The translations under genes and the position numbers were made by a program. From Leucobacter soli (lineage in GTDB: Bacteria; Actinomycetota; Actinomycetes; Actinomycetales; Microbacteriaceae), in the NCBI RefSeq assembly GCF_910593785.1, contig NZ_CAJVAP010000014.1, positions 1 to 64,000 on the forward strand: a DNA stretch of 64,000 nt. The letters are read 5' to 3'. The notes under the pieces were generated by a model. The model did not search any database and had not been told where the DNA came from. It saw only the letters and a program-made list of their open reading frames with translations. Below, piece by piece: positions 35,215 to 43,928 of this stretch (the first letter of the stretch is position 1; each line of letters begins with the position of its first letter).

Positions 35215-36720
35215 GTGACTGACGTGCTGCTGTACCTGCTCGGCATCCTGATCATCGTGCTCGGGCTGGCCTTGTCGATCGGGCTGCACGAGATCGGGCA
35301 CCTTCTGCCCGCCAAGCTCTTCGGCGTGAAGGTCACCCAGTACATGATCGGCTTCGGCCGGACGCTGTGGTCCAAGCGCAAGGGGGAGACGGAGTACGGG
35401 GTCAAGCTGATCCCGCTCGGCGGCTACGTCGCCATGACCGGGATGTATCCGCCCGCGAAGCCGGGCGAGACGCCGCGAGCCTCGACGACCGGGTTCCTGA
35501 ACACCGTGATGCAGGAGGGTGCGGCGGTGCCGCACGCGCAGGGGGGCCCGGATGCGACGGAGAACCGGGGGACGGGAACCGCGCTCGTGGTCGAGGCCGC
35601 GACCGAGCCCGGGCCTGAGGCCGCGACCGGGCCCGATACCGAATCGCCGCGCGGCCTCGCCGGGATGGTCCACGAGGCGAGGCAGGCGAGCGCAGAGACG
35701 ATCGGGGCGGGGGAGGACGCCCGCACCTTCTACCGCCTCGCGGTCTGGAAGAAGATCGTCATCATGCTCGGCGGCCCGTTCATGAACCTCGTGCTCGCCG
35801 TCGTGTTCTTCGGCATCGTCCTCGTGGGCTTCGGGATCCCCCAGTACTCGACGACCCTCTCGCAGGTCAGCGAATGCCTGATCCCCGCCTCGAGCGACGC
35901 GACCGCGTGCACCGACGATGCGACGCCGGCGCCCGGCGCCGCGGCCGGCCTTCTCCCGGGCGATCGGATCACGGCGATCGACGGCACGAGGATCACCGAC
36001 TGGGAGCAGATCCGTGACATCGTCAGCGCAGCCCCCGGCGAGCAGCTCGCCGTGACGATCGAACGGCACGGCTCGGACGGAGCGGTCTCCGTGCAGACCC
36101 TCGCCATCACGCCGGCCGAGAATCAGCGTGCGGTGACCGACGAGAACGGCGTCATCGTGCGGGGCGACGACGGGGAGCCCGAGATCGAGACCGTCGGCAT
36201 GATCGGAGTCTCGCCGGGCAGCGAGGTCGTCCAGCAGCCGGTCACCGCAGTACCGGCGTTCGTCGGTGAGAACGTGCAGCAGGTGGCGGGCGTGATCATC
36301 GGTCTGCCGCAGCGCATGGTCGACGTGTGGAACGCCGCGTTCGGGGCCGAGGAGCGCGACCCGAACGGACCCATGAGCGTGGTCGGCGTCGGGCGGATGG
36401 CCGGCGAGATCGTCAGCATGGATCAGGCCCCCGTTGCGGCGAAGGCGCAGACCATGTTCGGGCTGCTGGGCTCCCTCAACGTGGCGCTCTTCGTGTTCAA
36501 CCTCGTGCCGCTCATGCCGCTCGACGGCGGGCACATCGCCGGCGCGATCTACGAGGGGGCGAAGCGCGGCTGGGCCAGGATCCGGCGCAAGCCCGACCCC
36601 GGCCCCATCGACACGGCGAAGATGGTGCCCGTCACCTTCGTCGTCGTGATCGTGCTGGGTGCCATGAGTCTGCTGCTCATGTACGCGGACATCGTGAAGC
36701 CGATCGACCTGTTCGGCTGA
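35215..36720 (+). CDS. rseP: Site-2 intramembrane metalloprotease (RseP/Rip1 family)
   Basis: A 501-residue membrane protease. The zinc motif HEIGH sits in TM1 (SIGLHEIGHLLPAKLFGVKV) and the third ligand in NLVPLMPLDGGHI of the last core helix. A PDZ domain (GLLPGDRITAIDGTRITDWEQIRDIV) lies between. A long acidic, Ala/Pro-rich insert (about residues 95-165) precedes the second helix, a known feature of actinobacterial members. It cleaves anti-sigma factors after a first cut. GTG 35215 is 6 nt after TAACCT. It is normally flanked by dxr upstream, but here dxr is 19 kb away. Confidence 0.93.
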   Translation: MTDVLLYLLGILIIVLGLALSIGLHEIGHLLPAKLFGVKVTQYMIGFGRTLWSKRKGETEYGVKLIPLGGYVAMTGMYPPAKPGETPRASTTGFLNTVMQEGAAVPHAQGGPDATENRGTGTALVVEAATEPGPEAATGPDTESPRGLAGMVHEARQASAETIGAGEDARTFYRLAVWKKIVIMLGGPFMNLVLAVVFFGIVLVGFGIPQYSTTLSQVSECLIPASSDATACTDDATPAPGAAAGLLPGDRITAIDGTRITDWEQIRDIVSAAPGEQLAVTIERHGSDGAVSVQTLAITPAENQRAVTDENGVIVRGDDGEPEIETVGMIGVSPGSEVVQQPVTAVPAFVGENVQQVAGVIIGLPQRMVDVWNAAFGAEERDPNGPMSVVGVGRMAGEIVSMDQAPVAAKAQTMFGLLGSLNVALFVFNLVPLMPLDGGHIAGAIYEGAKRGWARIRRKPDPGPIDTAKMVPVTFVVVIVLGAMSLLLMYADIVKPIDLFG

Positions 36721-36735
36721 CCGCGGGCGCCGGCG

Positions 36736-37575
36736 TCAGTAGGTCGGCGCGGGATCGAGCCCGAAGAACTCCTCGAGCGTCTCGACGCCCTGCTCGTGCA
36801 TCAGGCCGGCGACCTCCTTGCCGACGTAGCGCAGGTGGTAGGGCTCGTAGATGTAGCCGGTCGTCTCCTGCTGACCCTCCGGGTAGCGCACGATGAAGCC
36901 GTAGCGGTTCGCGTTCTCGCGGATCCACGCGCCCGCGGCCGTCGCGCCGAAGCAGAACTCGAACGCGCAGCCCGAGCCGTCGTCGACATCGGCGACGAGC
37001 CCGGTCTGATGCTCGGAATGGCCGGGTCGGGCCGAGTAGGTCTCAGCGGCTTCCACCCCGTCGCGATTCACATAGGACTGGAACAGATCGACCTGCATGT
37101 CGTACGGACGGTAGGCGCTGGCGATCACGAATGGCGCTCCGTCGGCGCTCGCCGCCGCATGCATCTTCTCGATGGCACGGGCGGCCGGCTTCCGCATCGG
37201 CTGACCGTTGTTGTTCGGGACGTCGGGCATCACCAGGTCGTCGGGCGCCCAGCCCTCGGGGGTCAGCGGGCGCTGCTTGTTCACCACGACGGTGATCGAA
37301 TCGGGGCTGTCGATGTCCCACTGCGGCTCGGGATCAGGCTCCGGTTCCGGTTCAGGTGCAGGATCCGGGGCCGGCGAGGGGTCGGTCTCGGGCGTCGGCG
37401 GTGCCTCGCTCGCGGCGGTGGAACCCGTGTTCGCGCTCTGCTGCGCGGCGATGAACGCCCAGAGGCCGGCGCCGCTCAGCAGCACGAGCGCCGCGGCGAG
37501 CACGGTGGCGAGGACGACCCGGCGTCTGCGGGGCCGGGTGCGGTCGGGCTGCGGACCTTCGGGCGTGTTGCTCAT
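36736..37575 (-). CDS. VanY-type D-alanyl-D-alanine carboxypeptidase
   Basis: A 279-residue exported peptidase. A membrane anchor (VVLATVLAAALVLLSGAGLWAFIAA, about 20-45) is followed by a wall-spanning Pro/Glu/Asp tract (PAPDPAPEPEPEPDPEP). The M15B/VanY domain carries FVIASAYRPYDMQ, the zinc motif SARPGHSEHQTGLVADVDD and EPYHLRYVG. It should trim the terminal D-Ala of peptidoglycan stems. ATG 37575 is most likely, with an in-frame ATG 9 nt earlier as alternative. It is convergent with rseP, 15 bp apart, and sits where rseP and ispG would normally be adjacent. Confidence 0.88.
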   Translation of the reverse strand: MSNTPEGPQPDRTRPRRRRVVLATVLAAALVLLSGAGLWAFIAAQQSANTGSTAASEAPPTPETDPSPAPDPAPEPEPEPDPEPQWDIDSPDSITVVVNKQRPLTPEGWAPDDLVMPDVPNNNGQPMRKPAARAIEKMHAAASADGAPFVIASAYRPYDMQVDLFQSYVNRDGVEAAETYSARPGHSEHQTGLVADVDDGSGCAFEFCFGATAAGAWIRENANRYGFIVRYPEGQQETTGYIYEPYHLRYVGKEVAGLMHEQGVETLEEFFGLDPAPTY

Positions 37576-37666
37576 CCCCTCCATCTTTGCAGTTCCCGGT
37601 CGCCCGGTCAGGTCGCCGCGTCGGCACCGCATCGCCGTCTCCGTGTCGGTCGCCTTCGCCAGGAAT

Positions 37667-37731
37667 GCATCGATCTGCAATTTCGCACCTGCGAAACCCG
37701 CGTCACGCGGTGCGAAATTGCAGATCGATGC
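37667..37731. repeat. 23-bp perfect inverted repeat between vanY-like gene and ispG
   Basis: The left arm (37667-37689) begins GCATCGATCTGCAATTTCGC, and its exact reverse complement is at 37709-37731, with a 19-nt loop. The arms are AT-richer than the surroundings. It lies 36 bp upstream of the ispG -10 hexamer and could affect both divergent genes. Confidence 0.8.
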
Positions 37732-37767
37732 GATTCTGCAGCACCGCGAGCCCTCAGGGGCCGGCGG

Positions 37768-37773
37768 TAGACT
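37768..37773 (+). promoter_or_regulatory. -10 hexamer of leaderless ispG transcript
   Basis: TAGACT, 6 nt before GTG 37780. Confidence 0.6.
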
Positions 37774-37779
37774 CGTCGC

Positions 37780-38928
37780 GTGGCAGCAATCAACCTCGGA
37801 ATGCCGAAGATCCCCGAAGTTCTGGCCCCGCGACGCGTTTCGCGCCAGATCAAGGTCGGCTCGGTGCTCGTCGGCGGCAACGCCCCGGTGAGTGTGCAGT
37901 CGATGACCACGACACCGACGACCGACATCAACGCGACCCTGCAGCAGATCGCCGAGCTCACGGCGTCCGGTTGCGACATCGTGCGCGTCGCCTGCCCGAG
38001 CCGCGACGACGCCGAGGCGCTGCCGATCATCGCGATGAAGAGCCAGATCCCGGTGATCGCCGACATCCACTTCCAGCCGAACTACGTCTACGCGGCGATC
38101 GACGCCGGTTGCGCCGCCGTGCGCGTGAACCCGGGCAACATCCGCAAGTTCGACGACCAGGTCGGCGAGATCGCGAGACGCGCCAAGGCCGCGGGCGTCT
38201 CGCTCCGCATCGGCGTGAACGCCGGGTCGCTCGATCCGCGCCTGCTGCAGAAGTACGGCAAGGCCACCCCGGAGGCGCTCGTGGAGAGCGCGGTATGGGA
38301 AGCGTCGCTCTTCGAGGAGCACGACTTCCACGACTTCAAGATCTCGGTGAAGCACAACGACCCGATCGTGATGGTCAAAGCGTACCGCCAACTGGCCGAG
38401 CGCGGCGACTGGCCGCTGCACCTGGGAGTCACCGAGGCCGGCCCCGCCTTCCAGGGCACGATCAAGAGCGCGACCGCCTTCGGGATCCTGCTCTCCGAGG
38501 GCATCGGCGACACGATCCGCGTCTCGCTCTCGGCGCCCCCCGTCGAAGAGGTCAAGGTGGGCCTGCAGATCCTGCAATCCCTGAACCTGCGCGAGCGCAA
38601 GCTCGAGATCGTCTCCTGCCCCTCGTGCGGGCGCGCCCAGGTGGATGTCTACACGCTCGCCGACGAGGTGACCAAGGGACTGGAGGGCATGACCGTCCCG
38701 CTGCGCGTGGCCGTGATGGGCTGCGTGGTGAACGGACCCGGCGAGGCGCGCGAGGCCGATCTCGGCGTTGCGAGCGGCAACGGCAAGGGGCAGATCTTCG
38801 TGAAGGGCGAGGTCATCAAGACCGTGCCCGAGAGCGAGATCGTCGAGACGCTGATCGCCGAGGCGAACCGGATCGCTGCCGAGATGCCCGCCGGCGAGAT
38901 CGGGGCGCCCGAGGTCGTCACCGCGTAG
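37780..38928 (+). CDS. ispG: 4-hydroxy-3-methylbut-2-enyl diphosphate synthase IspG/GcpE
   Basis: A 382-residue [4Fe-4S] enzyme of the MEP pathway that reduces MEcPP to HMBPP. The TIM-barrel part shows [19 protein letters not shown] and RVNPGNI. The cluster cysteines are in [15 protein letters not shown] and [21 protein letters not shown] 37780 is fixed by TAGACT 6 nt upstream. It is monocistronic here: the next gene is convergent. It acts in the same pathway as Dxr encoded at 15 kb. Confidence 0.96.
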   Translation: MAAINLGMPKIPEVLAPRRVSRQIKVGSVLVGGNAPVSVQSMTTTPTTDINATLQQIAELTASGCDIVRVACPSRDDAEALPIIAMKSQIPVIADIHFQPNYVYAAIDAGCAAVRVNPGNIRKFDDQVGEIARRAKAAGVSLRIGVNAGSLDPRLLQKYGKATPEALVESAVWEASLFEEHDFHDFKISVKHNDPIVMVKAYRQLAERGDWPLHLGVTEAGPAFQGTIKSATAFGILLSEGIGDTIRVSLSAPPVEEVKVGLQILQSLNLRERKLEIVSCPSCGRAQVDVYTLADEVTKGLEGMTVPLRVAVMGCVVNGPGEAREADLGVASGNGKGQIFVKGEVIKTVPESEIVETLIAEANRIAAEMPAGEIGAPEVVTA

Positions 38929-38988
38929 GGAGCGGGTGCCGCGGCTCCGCGGTCGCGCCCGGTTCCGCCGTCGCCCCTGGCCCCGCTG

Positions 38989-40503
38989 TCAGACCGGGGC
39001 GAGCTCGATCGCTCCGGTCGCCACATCCGCGTGCACCATCCGAGTGCGTATGACGGTGCCGGCCAAGCGTCCCTCGCGCGCATCGTCGGTGTCGTCGGTG
39101 CCGTCCATGCCGCCGGCGTCGTCGTGGTCCGTATCGACCCCGCCCGTGACCGGGCACAGCGCGGTCACGGGCGGATCCGCGATCTGGACTCGTGCCTGCC
39201 CGCCGCGGACCTCCAGCACCACCGCGTCGAAGATCTCTCCCGCGCGATCGCGCAGCAGCGCGGCCTCGACCCGATCGAGAGCCGCCGCGCCCAGCTGGCC
39301 GGCACGTGCCGAGGAGGATCGCATGAGGGCGGGCACCTCGGCGAGGCTCTCCCGCGCCCAGCCCGGAACTTCCGCGTCGCGGCAGAGCGCCTCGCACACG
39401 ACGAGACCCCAGCGGTCGACCAGGCGGCGCAGCGGCGCGGTGACGTGCGCATACGGTGCGGCGATCGCGGCCTGCTCCGGGGCCTCCGGGGCCGCGCCGT
39501 CGAACGCGGCGTAGTCTGCGCCGCGGAAGAGCGACGCGGCCGCTCGCAGCACGGCGGCCGTTCGCGCGGTTGCCGGGTCGAGCGTGCGCAGGTAGTCCCC
39601 GTAGCCGAGCCCGCTCGGCCAGGGCGTCCCGAGCGCGGCCACGCGCGCGCGGAAGCCGTCGAGCGCCTCGGGTGCGGGCGGCGGCATGGTGCGCAGGATC
39701 CCGATCCGTGCGTCGAGCATCATCCGACCGGCGATCATGCCGGTGAGGAGCGAGAGCTGGGCGTTCCATTCCTCGACCGGCAGCGGCGTGCGCCGTTCGA
39801 TGCGGTAGCCGTGCTCGTCCCGGAGGATCTCCTCCTCCGGGAGGTTGAGGCTCGCGCCGCCGCGCGCATGCTCCTGCGCGATCCGCAGCCGGCCCACCTC
39901 CGGCAGCAGGGCGAGCGGTCCCGCGGCCGCACCGAGATCGATCGCGGCCTGGGCGGAGGGGTAGTCGAGCTGGGCGCGGGAGCGGATCAGCGCGCGCTCC
40001 ACCCGGGCATCGACGACCGAGCCATCGCTGTCGAGCGCGACCGTCCACACGTAGGCGCTCCGATCCGCGTCCGGCAGGAGCGAGGCGCGACCTTCGCTTA
40101 GAACAGGAGGGTGCAGCGGCACCGCGCCGTCCGGCAGATAGAGGGTCTGTCCGCGCGTGCGCGCCTCCGCATCGAGGGCGCCGCCCGGTGCGACGAACCC
40201 CGGCACGTCGGCGATCGCGTAGTGGAGCGTGAAGCCCCGAGCGGCGGCCCGGGTGGCGGCGCGCGCGGTCCGTTCCAGATGGAAGGCCTGATCGAGGTCG
40301 CGGGATCCCACCGGATCGAGCGTGACGAACGGCAGGTCGCGCAGATCGATCGCCGGCTCCGGCGGGGCTGCGGAGCGGGCTTCCGCGAGCGCGGCAGCGG
40401 GGAATCCCTCGGGAACGCCGAACTCCTCGCGGAGTGCCGTGAGCGCGGCGGCGAGCTGGCCGTGGGAGCTCTGCGGAGTGATGCGCGTGCGCCGGCTTGG
40501 CAT
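38989..40503 (-). CDS. RNB-domain exoribonuclease (RNase II/R family)
   Basis: A 504-residue protein centred on an RNB domain. The catalytic Asp cluster is in FVTLDPVGSRDLDQAFHLE, and LHYAIADVPGFVAPGGALDAEARTRGQTLYLPDGAVPLHPPVLSEGRASLLP is the conserved continuation. APYAHVTAPLRRLVDRWG is the late signature. No N-terminal cold-shock domains are seen. The C-terminal part, in place of a clear S1 domain, has an Asp-rich insert (DTDHDDAGGMDGTDDTDDAREG). It degrades RNA 3' to 5'. ATG 40503 has TAGTCT 6 nt upstream. Confidence 0.88.
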   Translation of the reverse strand: MPSRRTRITPQSSHGQLAAALTALREEFGVPEGFPAAALAEARSAAPPEPAIDLRDLPFVTLDPVGSRDLDQAFHLERTARAATRAAARGFTLHYAIADVPGFVAPGGALDAEARTRGQTLYLPDGAVPLHPPVLSEGRASLLPDADRSAYVWTVALDSDGSVVDARVERALIRSRAQLDYPSAQAAIDLGAAAGPLALLPEVGRLRIAQEHARGGASLNLPEEEILRDEHGYRIERRTPLPVEEWNAQLSLLTGMIAGRMMLDARIGILRTMPPPAPEALDGFRARVAALGTPWPSGLGYGDYLRTLDPATARTAAVLRAAASLFRGADYAAFDGAAPEAPEQAAIAAPYAHVTAPLRRLVDRWGLVVCEALCRDAEVPGWARESLAEVPALMRSSSARAGQLGAAALDRVEAALLRDRAGEIFDAVVLEVRGGQARVQIADPPVTALCPVTGGVDTDHDDAGGMDGTDDTDDAREGRLAGTVIRTRMVHADVATGAIELAPV

Positions 40504-40509
40504 AGGCCC

Positions 40510-40515
40510 AGACTA
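40510..40515 (-). promoter_or_regulatory. -10 hexamer of leaderless RNB transcript
   Basis: Minus-strand TAGTCT, 6 nt before ATG 40503; divergent from the LOG gene promoter. Confidence 0.6.
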
Positions 40516-40523
40516 TCGCCAGG

Positions 40524-40556
40524 CCGGTGCGGCACCGGTCCGCGGCGCCGCACCGG
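40524..40556. repeat. 10-bp inverted repeat between divergent RNB and LOG promoters
   Basis: CCGGTGCGGC (40524-40533) and GCCGCACCGG (40547-40556), loop 13 nt. It lies where a shared regulator could bind. Not found between the other divergent leaderless pairs. Confidence 0.5.
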
Positions 40557-40579
40557 GGCTCCGTGTCGTAGCGGCACCG

Positions 40580-40585
40580 TAGACT
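40580..40585 (+). promoter_or_regulatory. -10 hexamer of leaderless LOG-protein transcript
   Basis: TAGACT, 6 nt before ATG 40592. Confidence 0.6.
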
Positions 40586-40591
40586 GGGGCG

Positions 40592-41644
40592 ATGCAGGGG
40601 AATCCGGAAGACGAGGCGCTGACCGCCGCGTTGGACGAGCTGATGGAGCGCGCGGGCGTGGCCTCGCAGCGCGGCCTGGTCCGGCGCATCCTCACCACCG
40701 GGCTCGGGCTCGGACAGGACGGCACGGGGAGGCTGAACCTCAAGATCACCGCGGCCGCGCTCGAGGAGATGCGGGCGGCGTTCCGCCTGTTCGAGCCGTT
40801 CGCAGGCATCCCCAAGGCGACCATCTTCGGGTCCGCAAGGACGCGGAGCCACGATCCGCTCTGGCGCGAGGCGGAACAGGTCTCGCGCCGGCTCGCCGAG
40901 CAGGGGTGGATGGTCGTGACCGGGGCCGGACCTGGCATCATGGAGGCCGCCGCAACCGGGGCCGGGCCCGAGCAGTCGCTCGGCGTCTCGATCCGCCTAC
41001 CGTTCGAGCAGGTGCCGGAGCATCTGCACGCCAACGGGGATCGACTGGTCTCGATGAAGTACTTCTTCACGCGAAAGCTGATGCTCGTGAAGGAGTCCCG
41101 CGGCTTCATCTGCCTGCCGGGCGGCTTCGGCACGATGGACGAGACCTTCGAGCTGCTCACGCTGCAGCAGACCGGCAAGATGGAGCCCGTGCCGATCGTG
41201 CTGCTCGACGAGCCGGGCGGTACCTTCTGGAAGGGATTCGAGGAGTTCGTCGTCGGACATCTGGAGCGGACCGGCGTCATCTCACCCGGCGATCTCGACC
41301 GGGTGCTGATCACCGATTCGGTCGAGGCGGCCGTCGACGCGGTCTCCGGGTTCTGGGGCAACTACGATTCGCTGCGGTGGGTCGATGAGCGGCTGGTTCT
41401 GCGTCTGCGCGCCGCGCCGACCCCGTCGGAGATCGCCGAACTGAACGAGCAGTTCGCGCATCTGCTCGAGCAGGGGCGGTTCGAGGCCGCCGAGCCGCTG
41501 CCGGCGGAGCGGGCCGACCGCGACAAACTCGAGCTGCCGCGGATCGCGTTCGTGCCGAAGCATCGGGCGGCCGGAGAGCTGCACCGGCTGATCCGGGCAC
41601 TGAACCGACTGCCGTCGGCACCGCGATCGGCTACTTCTTCTTGA
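40592..41644 (+). CDS. LOG-family protein (TIGR00730-like nucleotide phosphoribohydrolase)
   Basis: A 350-residue Rossmann-like protein with the lysine-decarboxylase-like motif GFICLPGGFGTMDETFELLTLQQTGK (PGGxGTxxE) and the nucleotide-binding VVTGAGPGIMEAA. Members release the base from nucleoside 5'-monophosphates; some activate cytokinins. It is longer than the typical 190-residue LOG, with N-terminal (about 75) and C-terminal (about 80) extensions seen in an actinobacterial subgroup. Its 3' end overlaps the convergent subtilase gene by 14 bp. The exact substrate is unknown. Confidence 0.88.
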   Translation: MQGNPEDEALTAALDELMERAGVASQRGLVRRILTTGLGLGQDGTGRLNLKITAAALEEMRAAFRLFEPFAGIPKATIFGSARTRSHDPLWREAEQVSRRLAEQGWMVVTGAGPGIMEAAATGAGPEQSLGVSIRLPFEQVPEHLHANGDRLVSMKYFFTRKLMLVKESRGFICLPGGFGTMDETFELLTLQQTGKMEPVPIVLLDEPGGTFWKGFEEFVVGHLERTGVISPGDLDRVLITDSVEAAVDAVSGFWGNYDSLRWVDERLVLRLRAAPTPSEIAELNEQFAHLLEQGRFEAAEPLPAERADRDKLELPRIAFVPKHRAAGELHRLIRALNRLPSAPRSATSS

Positions 41645-43739
41645 TCTTCGAAGTCTTGGCCGAGGCGGCCGACACCGTCTTGTACGTGGATTTGCTCGCT
41701 GTCGCCTTCACGCTGATGCGCTTGCCACGGTCGGCCGTGCGCAGTTTGTAGGTCTTCGACGTGGCGCCCTTGATCTTCTTACCGTTGCGCAGCCACTGGT
41801 ACTTCACCTTGACGCCGCTCTCGCTCCACTTGGGGGCGATGATCTTGAGCTTCTTGCCGACCCGCTTGGTGCCCGAGACCTTCGGCTTCTTGGTGTTGAT
41901 CAGCGGCATCCGGATCTCGCCGGAACCGTAGACGTTATCGGTGCCCTTGGCGCCGCGGTCGCGGTTCGCAGTCGAGCGCAGGTACTTGCCGAGCGTGGCC
42001 GGTTTCCACTTCGGGTTCTTCTGCAGGATCAACGCGGCGACGCCCGAGACGACGGGCGCCCCCGCGCTCGTACCGGTGAAGCGGAAGTCGCTGGCGCTCA
42101 CCGATGTGAACTCCGAGGCGGCCGAGACATCGGGCTTCTTCCGGCCGTCGTTCAGCGGCCCGCGCGAACTGTATTCGGCGATGACGCCGGTCGAGACGTT
42201 CACCGCGCCGACGGAGATGCCGCCCGCGTTCTTCGAGTCGGCGTAGGGCTGGCCGGCGGATCCGGCGTTGGAGACATAGTCCCACATGAGGCCGTTCACC
42301 ATCAGCTCGAGGGTGTCGTTCGCGGTGCCGTTGCCGTCGTGGTGCTTCCAGATCGCGAACCTGATCTCCTCGTTTCCGGAGCAGGTGAGGTTCGCCGGGA
42401 TCTCGATGGGGGAGACCTCGGGGCCGCTCTGCTGCCGGTTGGCGGACGACCCGACCGCTTGCCAGCTGCCACTGCGCCAGGCGTAGACGTACAGATCGTA
42501 GTCGGTGCGGTTCGTCCCCCAGTCGTTCCAGCGGAGGCCCTGTATCCAGGCGTTGCAGTAGCTCGTCATCATCTCGCTGGGGAGGACGTTGCCCCGGGGA
42601 TCCGAGAACTCCATCCAGCCGTCCTCGTCCTGATCCGTCCATGTGCCGCGCCAGTAGCCGCCGTAGTAGACCGTACGACCGGCCGAGGAGACGTATGTAT
42701 TGCGCACCCCGTGGTTGCCCGCCGAGTTGACCCAGAGCATGCCCTTCTTCACGGCGTAGTTCAGCAGGTCGACCGAGGGGCCGGAGCTCCCGTCGCCGGG
42801 ACCGTCGAACTGCGCGGCGAGCGAGCGGGAGACGATCTTCACACCCTTGCTCGCGAAGTAGTCGATCGCCCGGCGAAGGTCCTCGGTCGTGCTGACGGTG
42901 GCGAGGTACAGTTTCGCGCCGGGGGCGACATCGTGGATCGCTTCGGCGACCGAGACGCCGTGCGAGCCCTGGTTCCAGAAGACGCTATCGGTGCAGGTCG
43001 TACCGTTGAAACTGCAGAAGACGCCCGTGGGGCGCTTGGGCAGATCCTTGTAACTGTAGGCGTAGTCCCAGTGGACGCCGCTGAAGTAGTCGACGATCCC
43101 GATCTTGACGCCCTTTCCCGTGTACTTGGCCTTGTGCCAACCCGCGGTGCGCACCCGTTTCAGGATGTCGTCGCCGTAGTAGCCGATCTCCGCCGGCCCG
43201 GGTGCGAGGCGCTGCGGCGATGGCTCGGCCGGCACGCCCGGGAGGCGCCCGGGATCATCGGGCAGCACACCTACCCCGGGATCGACCGGTGGGGCGACGA
43301 GCACGGGCAGACGCAGGTAGCCGATGCCGGGGAGCAGCTCCGCATCCGGCAGCGAGGCGACGGCGACGGTGGCGACGCTGAGCTCGTCGGTCAGCGTGAC
43401 GATGTCCGTCGCGCCGACGGAGGCGAGCGCCGCGCCGATATCGGTGACGCCCGGGTCGTGGACCACTTCGACGCGGATCGCATCGTCCACCACATCGGGC
43501 AGATCCGTCTCTCCCGCGAGCCAGTCAGCGTGGATCTGACGGAGCCCCGAGTCTGCCAGCGCGCCGTCCTCGGCTTCCGGCTCGACCGAGACCGGCGGCG
43601 GTGCGCCGTCCGGGCCCGTGGTCGGTCCTTCGGTGCCGGGTTCGTCACCGAGCGCCGGCGACGTCGTCAGCGAGGCGACGAGAGCGACGAAGGCCGCGGT
43701 AGCGAGCACCCTTCTCGCAACAGCAGAAGTCTTGGACAT
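41631..43739 (-). CDS. Secreted subtilisin-like serine protease (S8)
   Basis: A 702-residue exported protease. The signal peptide MSKTSAVARRVLATAAFVALVASLTTSPALG is followed by a roughly 170-residue propeptide-like region. The triad is Asp217 (VKIGIVDYFSG), His260 (NQGSHGVSVAEAI) and Ser558 (GTSAGAPVVSGVAALIL), with the oxyanion Asn in MLWVNSAGNHG. An insert rich in Trp/Tyr/Asp between Asn and Ser looks like an inserted beta domain. The last 80 residues (VKVKYQWLRNGKKIKGATSKTYKLR...) are an Ig-like wall-binding repeat with a Lys-rich tail. GGGGGATC precedes ATG 43739. The substrate is unknown. Confidence 0.9.
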   Translation of the reverse strand: MSKTSAVARRVLATAAFVALVASLTTSPALGDEPGTEGPTTGPDGAPPPVSVEPEAEDGALADSGLRQIHADWLAGETDLPDVVDDAIRVEVVHDPGVTDIGAALASVGATDIVTLTDELSVATVAVASLPDAELLPGIGYLRLPVLVAPPVDPGVGVLPDDPGRLPGVPAEPSPQRLAPGPAEIGYYGDDILKRVRTAGWHKAKYTGKGVKIGIVDYFSGVHWDYAYSYKDLPKRPTGVFCSFNGTTCTDSVFWNQGSHGVSVAEAIHDVAPGAKLYLATVSTTEDLRRAIDYFASKGVKIVSRSLAAQFDGPGDGSSGPSVDLLNYAVKKGMLWVNSAGNHGVRNTYVSSAGRTVYYGGYWRGTWTDQDEDGWMEFSDPRGNVLPSEMMTSYCNAWIQGLRWNDWGTNRTDYDLYVYAWRSGSWQAVGSSANRQQSGPEVSPIEIPANLTCSGNEEIRFAIWKHHDGNGTANDTLELMVNGLMWDYVSNAGSAGQPYADSKNAGGISVGAVNVSTGVIAEYSSRGPLNDGRKKPDVSAASEFTSVSASDFRFTGTSAGAPVVSGVAALILQKNPKWKPATLGKYLRSTANRDRGAKGTDNVYGSGEIRMPLINTKKPKVSGTKRVGKKLKIIAPKWSESGVKVKYQWLRNGKKIKGATSKTYKLRTADRGKRISVKATASKSTYKTVSAASAKTSKIKKK

Positions 43740-43928
43740 GATAGATCCCCCGCTCCCGCGACGATGCCCTGCTTGCGTTCCCCCGGGCTCGACGCGACAC
43801 ACGAACTTGAAGCGATCATAGATGACGCCCTGGGATTTGGCACGACATTTCTTGCCTGGTCTCACGGCGTCGAGGCCTGGTCGAAGCTCGATCGAGGAGG
43901 GATCGCCGAGGTCCCGGTCGGCCGCGCG

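Noticed and set aside
35209-35216. Shine-Dalgarno for rseP
   Set aside because: GAACCG has no match to the anti-SD; the leaderless arrangement explains the start better.
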